Assembly (NCBI GenBank): GCA_017451695.1
Contig: JAFTNW010000043.1
Coordinates: forward strand, 1-50,820
Length of the DNA: 50,820 nucleotides
From: Bacteroidaceae bacterium
Lineage (GTDB): Bacteria > Bacteroidota > Bacteroidia > Bacteroidales > Bacteroidaceae
Reading direction: 5' to 3'
This document shows positions 15,400-23,522 of this stretch, one piece after another. The notes below the pieces were generated by a model. The model was not told where the DNA came from and ran no database searches. It saw only the letters and a program-made list of their open reading frames with translations. Numbering within the stretch: the first letter of the stretch is position 1; each line of letters begins with the position of its first letter. The translations under genes and the position numbers were made by a program.

Positions 15400-16017
15400 T
15401 TAATTTTTTCTTTCTCCTTCACCATTAAACAGCACATCTTCCTCCAAGTCTGCCTCTTCGTACTCCACATCTTCAATGTCGATTGTCTCGGCACGGTACT
15501 TTGCAATCATCTTCTGTATCTTCTCCTGAATGTTCGGTATAGGCTTGATACCAAGAACAGAGGGGTCATCGGTGGCTGTGAACGGCTGAACGACAATGAG
15601 GTCATACGGCACAGCCTGCTCGTCTTCGAGGTCAATGCGGTTGAACTTCGCATAGCTTGAAGCTGCTTTCTCCATTGTCTTTGTGTCCTTGCGTTTCTTA
15701 GCCATCTGGTATGTCTCCAAAATCATTTCGTTGTATCGCCAACGGTGGAAATCGCGGCTTGCCTGTGCAAGGTGCGGTAACATCGCCTTTATGACAGAGA
15801 GGTCGGAATATGCCAATGGCTTTGATATGCTGTACCTATCCATAGCGACCTCGACAAACTGCCTATCCTTTGCATCGGGATTGGCGATGCACCAGTTGTA
15901 GAGGTCGCGTACACGCAAAAGGCGATTGACGACAACATCGGGGAAACGCTGTCGCAACTCTTCTTCTGCTGTGAAAAGGTCGGTTCGGGCTATGTCAATA
16001 ACAGAGGGGAAAGGCAT
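15400..16017 (-). CDS. Phage protein (205 aa), possibly packaging related
   Basis: The Met at 16015-16017 (MPFPSVIDIARTDLFTAEEELRQRFP) is chosen; upstream residues look non-coding. A largely helical, charged protein with an acidic C-terminal tail (IDIEDVEYEEADLEEDVLFNGEGE). The first 100 residues (DVVVNRLLRVRDLYNWC..., YSISKPLAYSDLSVIKAML) could form a DNA-binding fold as in small terminases, but I do not recognise a specific family. It belongs to the leftward block between capsid and terminase. Confidence 0.65.
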   Translation of the reverse strand: MPFPSVIDIARTDLFTAEEELRQRFPDVVVNRLLRVRDLYNWCIANPDAKDRQFVEVAMDRYSISKPLAYSDLSVIKAMLPHLAQASRDFHRWRYNEMILETYQMAKKRKDTKTMEKAASSYAKFNRIDLEDEQAVPYDLIVVQPFTATDDPSVLGIKPIPNIQEKIQKMIAKYRAETIDIEDVEYEEADLEEDVLFNGEGERKN

Positions 16018-16161
16018 ATAGAAACGGAAAGGGGAAAGCTGAAAAGGGAAATATCGTGCCAACGAGTGAAAACAAAGCTTGCTTATGTTTTTACAACGAG
16101 TGCAGCCGATATTCAACGAAGTTAAAAGTATTAGTAATAGACCGGCACGCATTATTGCCTC

Positions 16162-16227
16162 CTATCACTATTCGCACCCCAGCCACGACAGACTTTTATC
16201 CTGTCGGGCTGACTAATGCTGTGATAG
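16162..16227. other. Nested inverted repeat in the 16018-16251 intergenic gap
   Basis: CTATCAC (16162-16168) pairs with GTGATAG (16221-16227), and inside it CGACAG (16186-16191) pairs with CTGTCG (16201-16206). Another pair, ATAGC / GCTAT, lies just to the right (16234-16255). No T run follows on either strand, so it is not a clear terminator. It could be a processing or attenuation structure between phage genes. The rest of the 234-base gap shows no gene. Confidence 0.4.
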
Positions 16228-16251
16228 TCGGCGATAGCTCGCTTTGCTTCG

Positions 16252-16527
16252 CTATTCGTCGTCCTCCATATCAAGTAAATTCTTGTGGCTGTTCTCAATA
16301 GCAAGAGGGCTACCCACCTGTGCGAGTAGCATTTCCTGATGCAGGAGCTTCACTTTGCTGCTTGCCTTGCCTCGATAGTACCTCTTGCTGACTTCGCTTT
16401 CTTTGCGTGCGATATCCTCGCGTAGCTGTTCGGCAGGCAAGTCAAGGATTACAGCCATATCCGATATTTTGAGGTATATGCTGGCGAATTTCTCTATCTG
16501 TGTAAGCTGTTCTTCTGTGTAGGTCAT
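16252..16527 (-). CDS. Small phage protein with HTH-like start (91 aa), terminase-small-like
   Basis: MTYTEEQLTQIEKFASIYLKISDMAVILDLPAEQLREDIA reads as a helix-turn-helix of the kind that opens small terminase subunits; the RYYRGKASSKVKLLHQEMLLAQVGSPLAIEN segment is the usual helical follow-on in Bacteroidetes prophage proteins of this size. The start overlaps the stop of the upstream gene. A role in recognising the packaging site is plausible but is family-level inference. Confidence 0.6.
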   Translation of the reverse strand: MTYTEEQLTQIEKFASIYLKISDMAVILDLPAEQLREDIARKESEVSKRYYRGKASSKVKLLHQEMLLAQVGSPLAIENSHKNLLDMEDDE

Positions 16528-17045
16528 TGCTCTGCAATTTTGTTGGTGAATAAATCATTCAGTGGTACGCTGTGGCCTTTTATCAACTCCTGCACCTGTG
16601 CGTGGAGTGTGGCAAAGATTTCCTTGTCTGTGGTGATGAAAGCAGACTCGGAGCGATTGCCTCGTGTCAAGTTCTGCGAGGTAACGACGGAAACGGTGTC
16701 GCCAGCGTCGGAGCGAACAAGAAGTATCTTGCTGTGATTGTCGGCAAGGTATGTACGCTCAATAACCTGTGTAATGAAAGCCCACAATTTGAGTGTCTTG
16801 TTTGTCGCCTTGTGGTCGAGTACGAGATTAAATCGCTTCACCCGTCCACTCTTCTCGATGAAGAAGAGGCGACGCAGGAACTCTTCCGAAATGGAAAACG
16901 ATGTTTGCCATACCTCGGCTGTTCCTACCTGCTCTAAAATCCATTCCAAAATGTCTGCAACCTGCAACACATTTGAGAGGTAGGCTTGGTATGGCTTATC
17001 TCCCAATGGCTTCAAGATGTCGTTTATAGAGGTATTGCGTTTCAT
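16524..17045 (-). CDS. Phage protein (173 aa) with phospholipase D-like segment
   Basis: The Met at 17043-17045 (MKRNTSINDILKPLGDKPYQ) is chosen; the longer frame upstream overlaps the previous gene. Residues about 112-145 read NHSKILLVRSDAG...TSQNLTRGNRSES, resembling the HxK and N-x-(T/S)-R-G part of one PLD half-site. A second copy is not visible, so a nuclease of this type would need to dimerise. The HxKx4D spacing is imperfect. A DNA-processing role is possible; confidence in the domain is moderate. Confidence 0.6.
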   Translation of the reverse strand: MKRNTSINDILKPLGDKPYQAYLSNVLQVADILEWILEQVGTAEVWQTSFSISEEFLRRLFFIEKSGRVKRFNLVLDHKATNKTLKLWAFITQVIERTYLADNHSKILLVRSDAGDTVSVVTSQNLTRGNRSESAFITTDKEIFATLHAQVQELIKGHSVPLNDLFTNKIAEQ

Positions 17046-17077
17046 AAAATGAGAAAGGAGAAATGAGAAAGGAGAAA

Positions 17078-17686
17078 TCAACTATTTGTTTTCTTCGTGC
17101 GTTTCTTTCGTGCCGGTTTCTCTTCAACCTTTACAGGCTCTTCGGTACTCTCGGCAACATAATGGTCGTACTGCTCCCAATTTGCGTGTATCTTCTTATC
17201 CAATTCAATAAGTTCTTTAAGGAATGGGTAACGCTCGGAGTCCGGGCAAGGAGAGTCCGCTGTGGAGAGTGTACGCAAACGCAAGTGTACCTCGCGCATA
17301 CGCTGTAGAATGGAAAGGTTCTCAACGTATAAGGCCTGTATCTCTTCCGGCAGAGTATCGTGGTCGGCACGTTTGCCCTGCTTGAACTCCTTTGCAGGAT
17401 TATCCTCTGCGAATGAGTAATGTTTCTTCTCTATCTGCTCAACCTGCTTCTGCATTTGGGCGACCTGCGTATGTGTCAATTCCTTTACTCGGAAATTGAA
17501 ATGCTTGCGAAGGTGGTATTCGATGAACTCGGCCTTGCCTCGTGGGTTAGCCATCAGGTTGCGGTACATTATCTGATTGCCGTTGAGCTTCAGGAGGTAC
17601 AATGCACCTTGCTCATAATCGCGCTCTTCGTGCGGTGTGTCGAGCCACTGCTGTATCTTCTCGGTAAAATCGTGGTCAATAGTCAT
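17078..17686 (-). CDS. Hypothetical phage protein (202 aa) with coiled coil and basic tail
   Basis: Charged, helical protein. About residues 68-90 (ELTHTQVAQMQKQVEQIEKKHY) can form a coiled coil, and the C-terminus ends in a lysine/arginine-rich tail (EEKPARKKRTKKTNS) suited to contact nucleic acid. No family recognised. The start overlaps the stop of the phosphoribosyltransferase-like gene (ATGA), so they are coupled. It sits in the morphogenesis block and may be a head or packaging accessory. Confidence 0.65.
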   Translation of the reverse strand: MTIDHDFTEKIQQWLDTPHEERDYEQGALYLLKLNGNQIMYRNLMANPRGKAEFIEYHLRKHFNFRVKELTHTQVAQMQKQVEQIEKKHYSFAEDNPAKEFKQGKRADHDTLPEEIQALYVENLSILQRMREVHLRLRTLSTADSPCPDSERYPFLKELIELDKKIHANWEQYDHYVAESTEEPVKVEEKPARKKRTKKTNS

Positions 17687-18330
17687 AGTTTGTTGTTTAT
17701 TCCTGTGAAAAATAGAATGTTCTTATCGTACTGCGACAAAAGGCGGTACATACTGCCAATAGTGGAGCCTGTGGTAACAAAATCGTCAAAGACTATTATG
17801 TTTGGCTCTTGGGGCAGTATGTTAAGGGTGTATTCGGCATTGATACGCTGTTTGTTCTTGCAAAAGGCTACATCTTCGTAAAAGGGTATCTTCAACTGCC
17901 GGGCAATTTCCTCGCTTATCCGTGTGGCAAAGTTCTTTGTAAGGTGTCTGCGCTTCGGTGCCGTGCAGATAGCCCAACAGCCTTTGCATAGGTGTTTACC
18001 GACTATCTGCCGTATGAGTTCGGCTGTGTTGTCGGCAAAGAACTGCACCATACTGTCATCGGCCTTTATCTCGGTGAGTGTACGCCCGAAGATAGACTTC
18101 TGCCATATCGAAATGAAGAATACACCGCCACGACGGGTAAGGCGTATCTTCTGCGTAAAATCACAACGTGCCTCTACCGATTTATCCCAGCCCCTGCGCT
18201 GCTGTTCGGCAAAGATGTCCTTTGTCTGCTTCCCTACGGAAACACCGAGTTCACCCACTTCAATAGGTGTTACCTCGATGTCGTCAAGGATAGCACCTAT
18301 ATCCGTTATGGTGTTCCCGGTGTCCTGCAT
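17683..18330 (-). CDS. Phosphoribosyltransferase-like protein (ComF type)
   Basis: 215 residues. The C-terminal IIVFDDFVTTGSTIGSM (about residues 177-193) is a textbook PRPP-binding loop (two acidic residues followed by TTGST), as in ComF and other type I phosphoribosyltransferases. The middle part has GCWAICTAPKRRH and an N-terminal region without known domains. A soluble enzyme or PRPP-binding regulator is expected. It is unusual to find this fold between a capsid gene and packaging genes. The substrate base cannot be read from the sequence. Confidence 0.75.
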   Translation of the reverse strand: MQDTGNTITDIGAILDDIEVTPIEVGELGVSVGKQTKDIFAEQQRRGWDKSVEARCDFTQKIRLTRRGGVFFISIWQKSIFGRTLTEIKADDSMVQFFADNTAELIRQIVGKHLCKGCWAICTAPKRRHLTKNFATRISEEIARQLKIPFYEDVAFCKNKQRINAEYTLNILPQEPNIIVFDDFVTTGSTIGSMYRLLSQYDKNILFFTGINNKL

Positions 18331-18359
18331 AAGTAGCTGTGAGTTGAAAGATGAAAGTG

Positions 18360-18950
18360 TTAGCCGTCAATGATATTCTCGTCGTCGGTGCTGTCGCATA
18401 CAATGCTTCCGTCCTCTGTCTCAAGTGTACCGCGATAGAAAGGTGCAGGGCATTCATCGGTAGCCTCTGCGGTAATGGTGGTAGAGGTAGTACCTGTAGC
18501 ACCTTGCCCCACATCCTGCGCTACGGTGGCTTTGGTAGGCCACTTCTCACTGCCTACGACACGCCACTTGCCTTTCATATCCTGCACTACAAAAACGATG
18601 TCGTTATTGTTGATGTAGGCTGCTGCTGCCGATGCCTCTTCACCGACAGCCGGGTGAACAAGCGTAAGTTTGTTGAGCTGTGTCTGCGAGGGAACTTCTC
18701 CCTGCGGGTCGCTTGTGAGCTGTGATTTGTCGGGCAGAATGTCAATGTACTTCCATTTCTGCTCCGCCAACAATTCAAAACTGCCATTGAGGATAGCCGA
18801 CACAAGGCGACCATTTACATAGTGCTGCAACTGCGGCCACTTCACGATATTGCCTTTCGATGTGTAGTAAGCACGACGGCGTATGCCGGGCAATTCGGGT
18901 GTGCCCTGACACCACGCCAGCGATGCCTGTATGTTATTGCAATTTGCCAT
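18360..18950 (-). CDS. Phage structural-type protein (196 aa)
   Basis: Beta-rich, low in Lys, with alanine/threonine-rich linkers (GEEASAAAAYINNNDI; GATGTTSTTITAEATDE). The start (MANCNNIQASLAWCQGTPELPGIRRRAYY) is typical of Bacteroidetes prophage proteins directly downstream of the major capsid gene. Position suggests a head decoration or head-completion protein, though a tail-tube role is possible. It lies 21 bases after the capsid gene on the same strand. No domain family recognised with certainty. Confidence 0.65.
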   Translation of the reverse strand: MANCNNIQASLAWCQGTPELPGIRRRAYYTSKGNIVKWPQLQHYVNGRLVSAILNGSFELLAEQKWKYIDILPDKSQLTSDPQGEVPSQTQLNKLTLVHPAVGEEASAAAAYINNNDIVFVVQDMKGKWRVVGSEKWPTKATVAQDVGQGATGTTSTTITAEATDECPAPFYRGTLETEDGSIVCDSTDDENIIDG

Positions 18951-18971
18951 AATTATAGGTATTAGCGGTTA

Positions 18972-19937
18972 TTACTGTGCCGAATTGAGTTCAACGACCT
19001 TAAGACGGCGTTTGTCTATGCTCTCGAACTGCACACCGAAGAACATTGTGGCAATGTAGGTAAGCACGAAAGGAGCATACTCCTTGACAAGAATGCTCTC
19101 GATGTCGCCCATCTGGTCGAAACCTACGAGCATATTGGCCTTCGGGCAAATGTGCAAGTACTTGGAGTCTGCCTTGTTGTAAAGCGGTACGAGCTTCAGT
19201 TTTCCTGCCGAACCCTCAACGGAAATCTGTCCGTACTCCTTGTTGTAAATAATGCCTGCGTGCGACACTTGGTAAGCCTCGTTGTACTTATCCACAAAGT
19301 CCTGTGAGCAGAAGAGGTAGCAATCTTCCTTACGCAGACGGGGGTCGAGAGAGAAAAGTATCTCTTTCGCAACATCAACGGCATTTGCCTTTGTGATGTC
19401 CTCTGTCAGCTTCATATAATTGCCCTCTTCCTTTGCAATGGCACCCGATGCAATCTCCTTTGCGGTGATAGTGTCGAAACCGTCGAACAGGTCCATTGTG
19501 GTGTCGCCGTTGGCATTGCGCTTTGCGCTCCAAATAGCGTCGTTGAGGTGTTCGGAAAGGCTCTTTGCCACCTGTGCGAGTACGTGCAGTGCTGTGGGTG
19601 TCTTCATCTGTCCGTCGCCCTTTGTTGCACCTGTACCAAGAAGGGTGGATATTGCGGTGTTGGGCTCGAAGTCTGCTGCCACATTGCCGAAGAATGTCTC
19701 CAGCGTGCGGAAGTTCAGCGTTAAATCCACATTGGTACGGCGTGTAGGCTTGTAGGGTGCGAATTGTGCCTTTGCATTGATGTCGCCCACATTCTCCTTG
19801 TAGCGTATGCCGGGGCGGGGCGTCATAAACTGCAACGTGTCCTGTATGCCGATAATCGGGAGCATAAGGAGCTGCTTGCGGTACTTGATTGCTGCCTTTT
19901 GGTAGTCATCAAGAGTGAAAATCAGTTTTCCTGCCAT
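18972..19937 (-). CDS. Phage major capsid protein (HK97-fold type)
   Basis: 321 residues. Features fitting the HK97-like group of Bacteroidetes prophages: helical N-terminus, a beta-rich middle (NVDLTLNFRTLETFFGNVAADF), the P-domain helix stretch (DVAKEILFSLDP...), and a C-terminal SAGKLKLVPLYNKADSKYLHICPKANMLVGFD segment common in these proteins. It follows the ClpP-like prohead protease by 25 bases, the standard protease-capsid order. No cleavable delta domain is obvious; the scaffold seems to be fused to the protease instead. Confidence 0.8.
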   Translation of the reverse strand: MAGKLIFTLDDYQKAAIKYRKQLLMLPIIGIQDTLQFMTPRPGIRYKENVGDINAKAQFAPYKPTRRTNVDLTLNFRTLETFFGNVAADFEPNTAISTLLGTGATKGDGQMKTPTALHVLAQVAKSLSEHLNDAIWSAKRNANGDTTMDLFDGFDTITAKEIASGAIAKEEGNYMKLTEDITKANAVDVAKEILFSLDPRLRKEDCYLFCSQDFVDKYNEAYQVSHAGIIYNKEYGQISVEGSAGKLKLVPLYNKADSKYLHICPKANMLVGFDQMGDIESILVKEYAPFVLTYIATMFFGVQFESIDKRRLKVVELNSAQ

Positions 19938-19962
19938 AATAGTATAGTTTTTCTTGGTTGTG

Positions 19963-20961
19963 TTAGATTGAGTTGAATAGTTTGATGGCCTCGTTCACCG
20001 TGTCGGCAAACTCTTCTGCCTCGTTCTTCTCACCGCCCTTTGTCTTGTCATCGACAATGGTGCTGGTGCTGTCGGCAGGCTTCTGCTTCAGAGTCTCGAC
20101 CTCTGCCTTTAGCGTGGAGATTGTGTTCTCTCTCTCTGCAAGTGCGTTGTCAATACTCTGCGCCTGCTCTGCGGTAAGGGTAACTTTGTTATCCTCCGCC
20201 TCGATGCTCTCAATGCCGAGCGCATCGCATAGATGTGTTGCTGTAATCTTCATTTTGTTATCGGGTTTTGAGTTGTTGGAAGTATTGCTGTTACTGTTGT
20301 TGCGGAACAGACCTTTGAGGAAAGCGAGGAAGGAGTTTGCGGTGTCGGGAACTGCGATGTTAGGAATGGGTATGCCTGCGTCGGCCATTGCGCTTGCTAC
20401 GGCATCGGTAAGCACAGGGGCTGCATCTTCCTTGCTGTTGGTGATTTCATCGACGAAGCCCCATTCCTTTGCCTCTTGTGCAGTGAGCCAACCGCCGACC
20501 TTCATGAGGGCAAGCAACTCTTCGCTGCTTTTCTTGCATCTGCCGGCATACATCGAAGCGATGTTGCCGTCGAGTTTGTCAAGGTCGTTCTTCATCTGCT
20601 TGCACTGTGCAATGAGTGCGTCGAGGTCATCGGCATTGAGGTTATCCCATTTGAAGAACTCTGCCGAACATTTATGCACGAGGTACATTGCATTGCAGTC
20701 GATTGTTACCTGCTTCGCTCCGAGCGAGGCAATGGTAGCTGCCGATGCGTTCATTCCGACATAGTGAACTGCCACATTTCCGTGATTGGAAAATGCGGCT
20801 GCTATTGATAGTGCGGTACTGACAGAACCGCCAAGACTGTCGATAAGCACATTGACCTGCTCGTCCTTGTGCTTGCCGAGAATGAAATCCACATAGGAGC
20901 TGTCGAAGTCATAGCCTCCGACAACGCCTTTCAGGTGTAGGTGATAATTTTTCTGTGGCAT
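19963..20961 (-). CDS. ClpP-like prohead protease with C-terminal scaffold region
   Basis: 332 residues. The Ser-peptidase fold has DSLGGSVSTA near 41-50, the catalytic Ser73 in GMNASAATIAS and His96 in AMYLVHKCSA. After about residue 215 comes a linker of Asn and Ser (RNNSNSNTSNNSKPDNK), then a C-terminal region with a predicted coiled coil (ALAERENTISTLKAEVETLKQ) that would act as scaffold. An internal Met (MKITATHLCDALGIES) directly after the linker could start a separate scaffold protein, as in lambda C/Nu3. It processes the capsid shell during assembly. Confidence 0.85.
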   Translation of the reverse strand: MPQKNYHLHLKGVVGGYDFDSSYVDFILGKHKDEQVNVLIDSLGGSVSTALSIAAAFSNHGNVAVHYVGMNASAATIASLGAKQVTIDCNAMYLVHKCSAEFFKWDNLNADDLDALIAQCKQMKNDLDKLDGNIASMYAGRCKKSSEELLALMKVGGWLTAQEAKEWGFVDEITNSKEDAAPVLTDAVASAMADAGIPIPNIAVPDTANSFLAFLKGLFRNNSNSNTSNNSKPDNKMKITATHLCDALGIESIEAEDNKVTLTAEQAQSIDNALAERENTISTLKAEVETLKQKPADSTSTIVDDKTKGGEKNEAEEFADTVNEAIKLFNSI

Positions 20962-21138
20962 TGCTTATTGTTTTGCTTTGCCACGAAAGTATATATATAA
21001 TAAAGGGGTATAAAAGACGAAGAAATATGCCATTCTTGACAGTATTATGGACAAAAAGGCAGATTGTTATAACCAAGAGAAAGTAAATTGTCCTTTGGCA
21101 TCTTATTTGTGATAAGACTTATAAAAAATTTAATAATT

Positions 21139-21384
21139 ATGGAAAAGAGAAGTAATTTAAACGCACAAGCGAATGTAAACTTCGATTGTAAAAGCACAAG
21201 CAATTATACAGAGACAGCAGATATGACTCCGAAAAACGATTATCAGTATGACCGTAAATGCAAACGTGATGTATTAAAAACAATTATTCCATGGGTAGGT
21301 GCATTTGCCATAAGTCTTGTCGGCGGCGTAATTGGCTGTAAGTATATAGACGCTCGATATTCAGCACAACCAGTAAAAGCATAA
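21139..21384 (+). CDS. Small single-helix membrane protein (81 aa), rightward
   Basis: The start at 21139 (MEKRSNLNAQANVNFDCKSTSNYTETADM) is preferred over the frame's first ATG at 21088, whose extra residues look non-coding. The product is polar for 55 residues, followed by one membrane helix (IIPWVGAFAISLVGGVIGCKY). Convergent with the leftward 21386 gene, it is one of the few rightward genes of the element. Small membrane proteins set apart from the late operon are often lysogenic-conversion or superinfection genes. No family recognised. Confidence 0.55.
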   Translation: MEKRSNLNAQANVNFDCKSTSNYTETADMTPKNDYQYDRKCKRDVLKTIIPWVGAFAISLVGGVIGCKYIDARYSAQPVKA

Positions 21385-21385
21385 T

Positions 21386-21802
21386 CTATACGACACACGG
21401 AACGAGTGCTTTAGGAGCAGAAAAGGTAACTGTAACCTTGTCTGTTGCAGTATCGCCGTCCGGTGCGCCGGTGGTACTCTCAATCTTCACTACGGGAAAT
21501 GGTCGCTCCATAGCACCTATGAGATATGAGCGACCATTAGCCGTAGTAACCACGAAAGCGATAGGAAAGGCAGTAGGCAGCTCGTCGAGAGTGGAGAATT
21601 TGAGAGTGGCTTTTTCAAGGCGACCTTTGTTCTCGTACTCTGAAACAGTATCACAGGAAGGTGTTCCGTAAAAAGTGATAGGTGTTGTACCTGCATAGAC
21701 TGCAACAGGCATTTTTACCTTGTAGCGGAAAACGATGTCGGGCGATAACTCGGAACAGGGGAGATATGCAATTTTGGTGATTGAGGGCAGGGAAACTTTC
21801 AT
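21386..21802 (-). CDS. Phage structural-type protein (138 aa)
   Basis: Beta-rich protein with a hydrophilic loop (ESTTGAPDGDTATDKVTVTF). It has no signal peptide. It begins MKVSLPSITKIAYLPCSELSP and could be an Ig-like head decoration or connector protein. It precedes the prohead protease on the same strand; the rightward membrane-protein gene lies between. No family recognised with certainty, so the structural role is inferred from location and composition. Confidence 0.6.
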   Translation of the reverse strand: MKVSLPSITKIAYLPCSELSPDIVFRYKVKMPVAVYAGTTPITFYGTPSCDTVSEYENKGRLEKATLKFSTLDELPTAFPIAFVVTTANGRSYLIGAMERPFPVVKIESTTGAPDGDTATDKVTVTFSAPKALVPCVV

Positions 21803-22050
21803 ACGGCAACAAATTCAACAAAAATCATTTTAGGACAAAAGGCGTTTGAAGTAGTAAAAAGAAACATATTTATTTTATTAAAAAAGTTAAGTAATCAAAT
21901 GAAAAATTGGTTTCGGTCTCTTTAATGCTGTTTTTGCCATCTTCAATTTCAATGCTTTTGGAAATAGTCCACTATTACCTGCAATCTTTGAAATTAAATC
22001 TACTCAAAAACAGCGATTAAATAAACTCGAAATAAAATGCAATATGTTTC
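21803..22050. other. AT-rich gap, nothing identified
   Basis: About 250 bases between two leftward phage genes. AT-rich, no ORF of useful size, no strong hairpin and no clear TTTG / TAnnTTTG promoter in either direction. It could hold a promoter for the capsid block that departs from the consensus. Confidence 0.4.
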
Positions 22051-22515
22051 TTAATTCATACGATTTTTTACGGTAAGATATGATTTTCTCTTGCGGTAAT
22101 AGATTTTTGAGATAGCACACCAATTCGTTTCGTTAAGTTCTATGCCGTGCGCTTCCATCCAAGCGTAAATGAGTTCATCGTTTCGCTTGCCTATATTCTC
22201 GAACTTGTAGAGGTCGTTCCACAACTGGATAACAAAACGGGTGCGTATGGTCTTTTTCAGTGCGAGGGTGGCACGTGGTGGCAGGTAGTTATATGTTCTC
22301 ACATCTTTATGTTTGAACGTGGGTATAAATATCTGCGTGTCGGTGGGAGCCGGGCGTGCAGGTATTGCAGAGGGCTGGGGCTTTAAGAACAGCTCCAAAA
22401 TATCACTCTCGGCACTGCCTCGTGTAAGGGTTACGGGGTGCTCACCGCCTTGCTCGTGTATGAACCACTGTGCGAGGTATGGCTCTAAATCAAGATAAAT
22501 GGTGTATTGGCTCAT
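22051..22515 (-). CDS. Hypothetical phage protein (154 aa)
   Basis: The protein starts MSQYTIYLDLEPYLAQWFIHEQGG, with an aromatic-rich beta stretch, then a proline-rich linker (KPQPSAIPARPAPTDTQIFIP) and a basic helical C-terminus (KIYYRKRKSYLTVKNRMN). This layout is familiar from Bacteroidetes prophage genes but I cannot name a function. It lies between ardA and the capsid block on the same strand, with a terminator between it and ardA, so it probably has its own promoter. Confidence 0.65.
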   Translation of the reverse strand: MSQYTIYLDLEPYLAQWFIHEQGGEHPVTLTRGSAESDILELFLKPQPSAIPARPAPTDTQIFIPTFKHKDVRTYNYLPPRATLALKKTIRTRFVIQLWNDLYKFENIGKRNDELIYAWMEAHGIELNETNWCAISKIYYRKRKSYLTVKNRMN

Positions 22516-22590
22516 ATCGTTTCTATTTTGATACGAAGTTAAGGGGTGCTGGCTGTACTTAAAAAGACCTTTGGCAAGGAATACACGAAC

Positions 22591-22614
22591 AAAAAAAAGC
22601 CCTCTTTCGAGGGC
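22591..22614 (-). terminator. Intrinsic terminator after ardA
   Basis: Perfect 6-bp GC stem GCCCTC / GAGGGC (22599-22604 with 22609-22614, loop TTTC) followed on the minus strand by eight Ts (22591-22598). It lies 15 bases downstream of the ardA stop. Confidence 0.8.
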
Positions 22615-22628
22615 CTTTGCAGGAGTGC

Positions 22629-23213
22629 TTAATAATCAGAGAATACATATCCGTCAATGAACGTGTAATCGAAATTGAATAAATCGCGTGCGAACTGCTC
22701 CATATCGAAATAGCGACGGGCAAATTCGGGCATATCGCCGTAACAATCATCAACGAGGTGTTCGGCAAATTCCTCTTCGCTATCCCACTCACCTTGAAAA
22801 CGCTCTTTGGCATCTTCCAGCGTGTAGCCACTGCCGTAATGCTCTGTAAAGGCATCGAACAACTTTCTATCCTTTTCGTCCATATTGCCGTACTCTATAA
22901 TCTTGTCGAAAGTAACTTCATCAAAGCAACTTTCAGAATACCATTCTGAAGAGAAATTCTCATAATCCTGATACATAAATTCCGGATCTTCTTCATCAAT
23001 GTGGAGCAAATAGCAGAACTCTATAAATTCATCGTAATCAAAGAACGAGGTCAAATCAACCCACATTCCGTAAAGCGAACCATTATTGTACTTGTAATAT
23101 GTGCCGACATATACAGCAGGATTACCGCTTGTGTAATCATACTCGTGTTCTTTTACCACATCTGCCCAATCTTCAGGGCGTACTCTCTTCTGCGAAGCAT
23201 TGATATTTTCCAT
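22629..23213 (-). CDS. ardA: ArdA-family antirestriction protein
   Basis: 194 residues, strongly acidic. The N-terminal AVYVGTYYKYNNGSLYGMWVDL followed by FYEFxxLLHxDEEDPEFMYQDYE-type sequence is the family signature, and the acidic C-terminal helices form the DNA-like surface. ArdA dimers mimic bent B-form DNA and occupy the site of type I restriction enzymes, protecting incoming DNA. This gene has its own long structured leader (23259-23414) and terminator, so it is an independent unit. The same element carries a type I system, so ArdA must be tolerated or act mainly on entry. Confidence 0.9.
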   Translation of the reverse strand: MENINASQKRVRPEDWADVVKEHEYDYTSGNPAVYVGTYYKYNNGSLYGMWVDLTSFFDYDEFIEFCYLLHIDEEDPEFMYQDYENFSSEWYSESCFDEVTFDKIIEYGNMDEKDRKLFDAFTEHYGSGYTLEDAKERFQGEWDSEEEFAEHLVDDCYGDMPEFARRYFDMEQFARDLFNFDYTFIDGYVFSDY

Positions 23214-23258
23214 AACCTTGAAACTAAATGTGAATACTCTGTTTTTTGAAACTTTTTA

Positions 23259-23414
23259 TGTGCAAGCAACAGGGCAAGGTCAAAGGCAACAAGAGCAACA
23301 AGGATTTATACGAAAGGCAGGAACTGCTGTAAATACTACCCGGCAGGAGTGGAGATTTTTGGTGTAAACTCGCTGTGTCCTTGTGCTGTTGCCTCTTGCC
23401 CTACCTTCGCACAC
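23259..23414 (-). ncRNA. Structured leader B of ardA
   Basis: A long interrupted stem: AGGGCAAG 23271-23278 with CTTGCCCT 23395-23402, GGCAACA 23285-23291 with TGTTGCC 23387-23393, and ACAAGGA 23298-23304 with TCCTTGT 23378-23384, closed by TGTGC 23259-23263 with GCACA 23409-23413. The stem sequences differ from leader A (1288-1467), but the boundaries (GTGCGAAGG start and GCACATAAAAA end on the minus strand) and the core ACAAGGAT / TCCTTGTG are the same. This is covariation of the kind expected of a conserved structure. The start codon of ardA is 46 bases downstream. Confidence 0.65.
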
Positions 23415-23522
23415 GAAAAAGTCAAAGCAGAGTATCACTGTGGGGAAAGGGGAAAAGAGCAAAGATGAAAGAGCAAAGAGTGGAGAGTGAAACAAGGCAG
23501 GTGGCATAAAGACACAAAAAGT

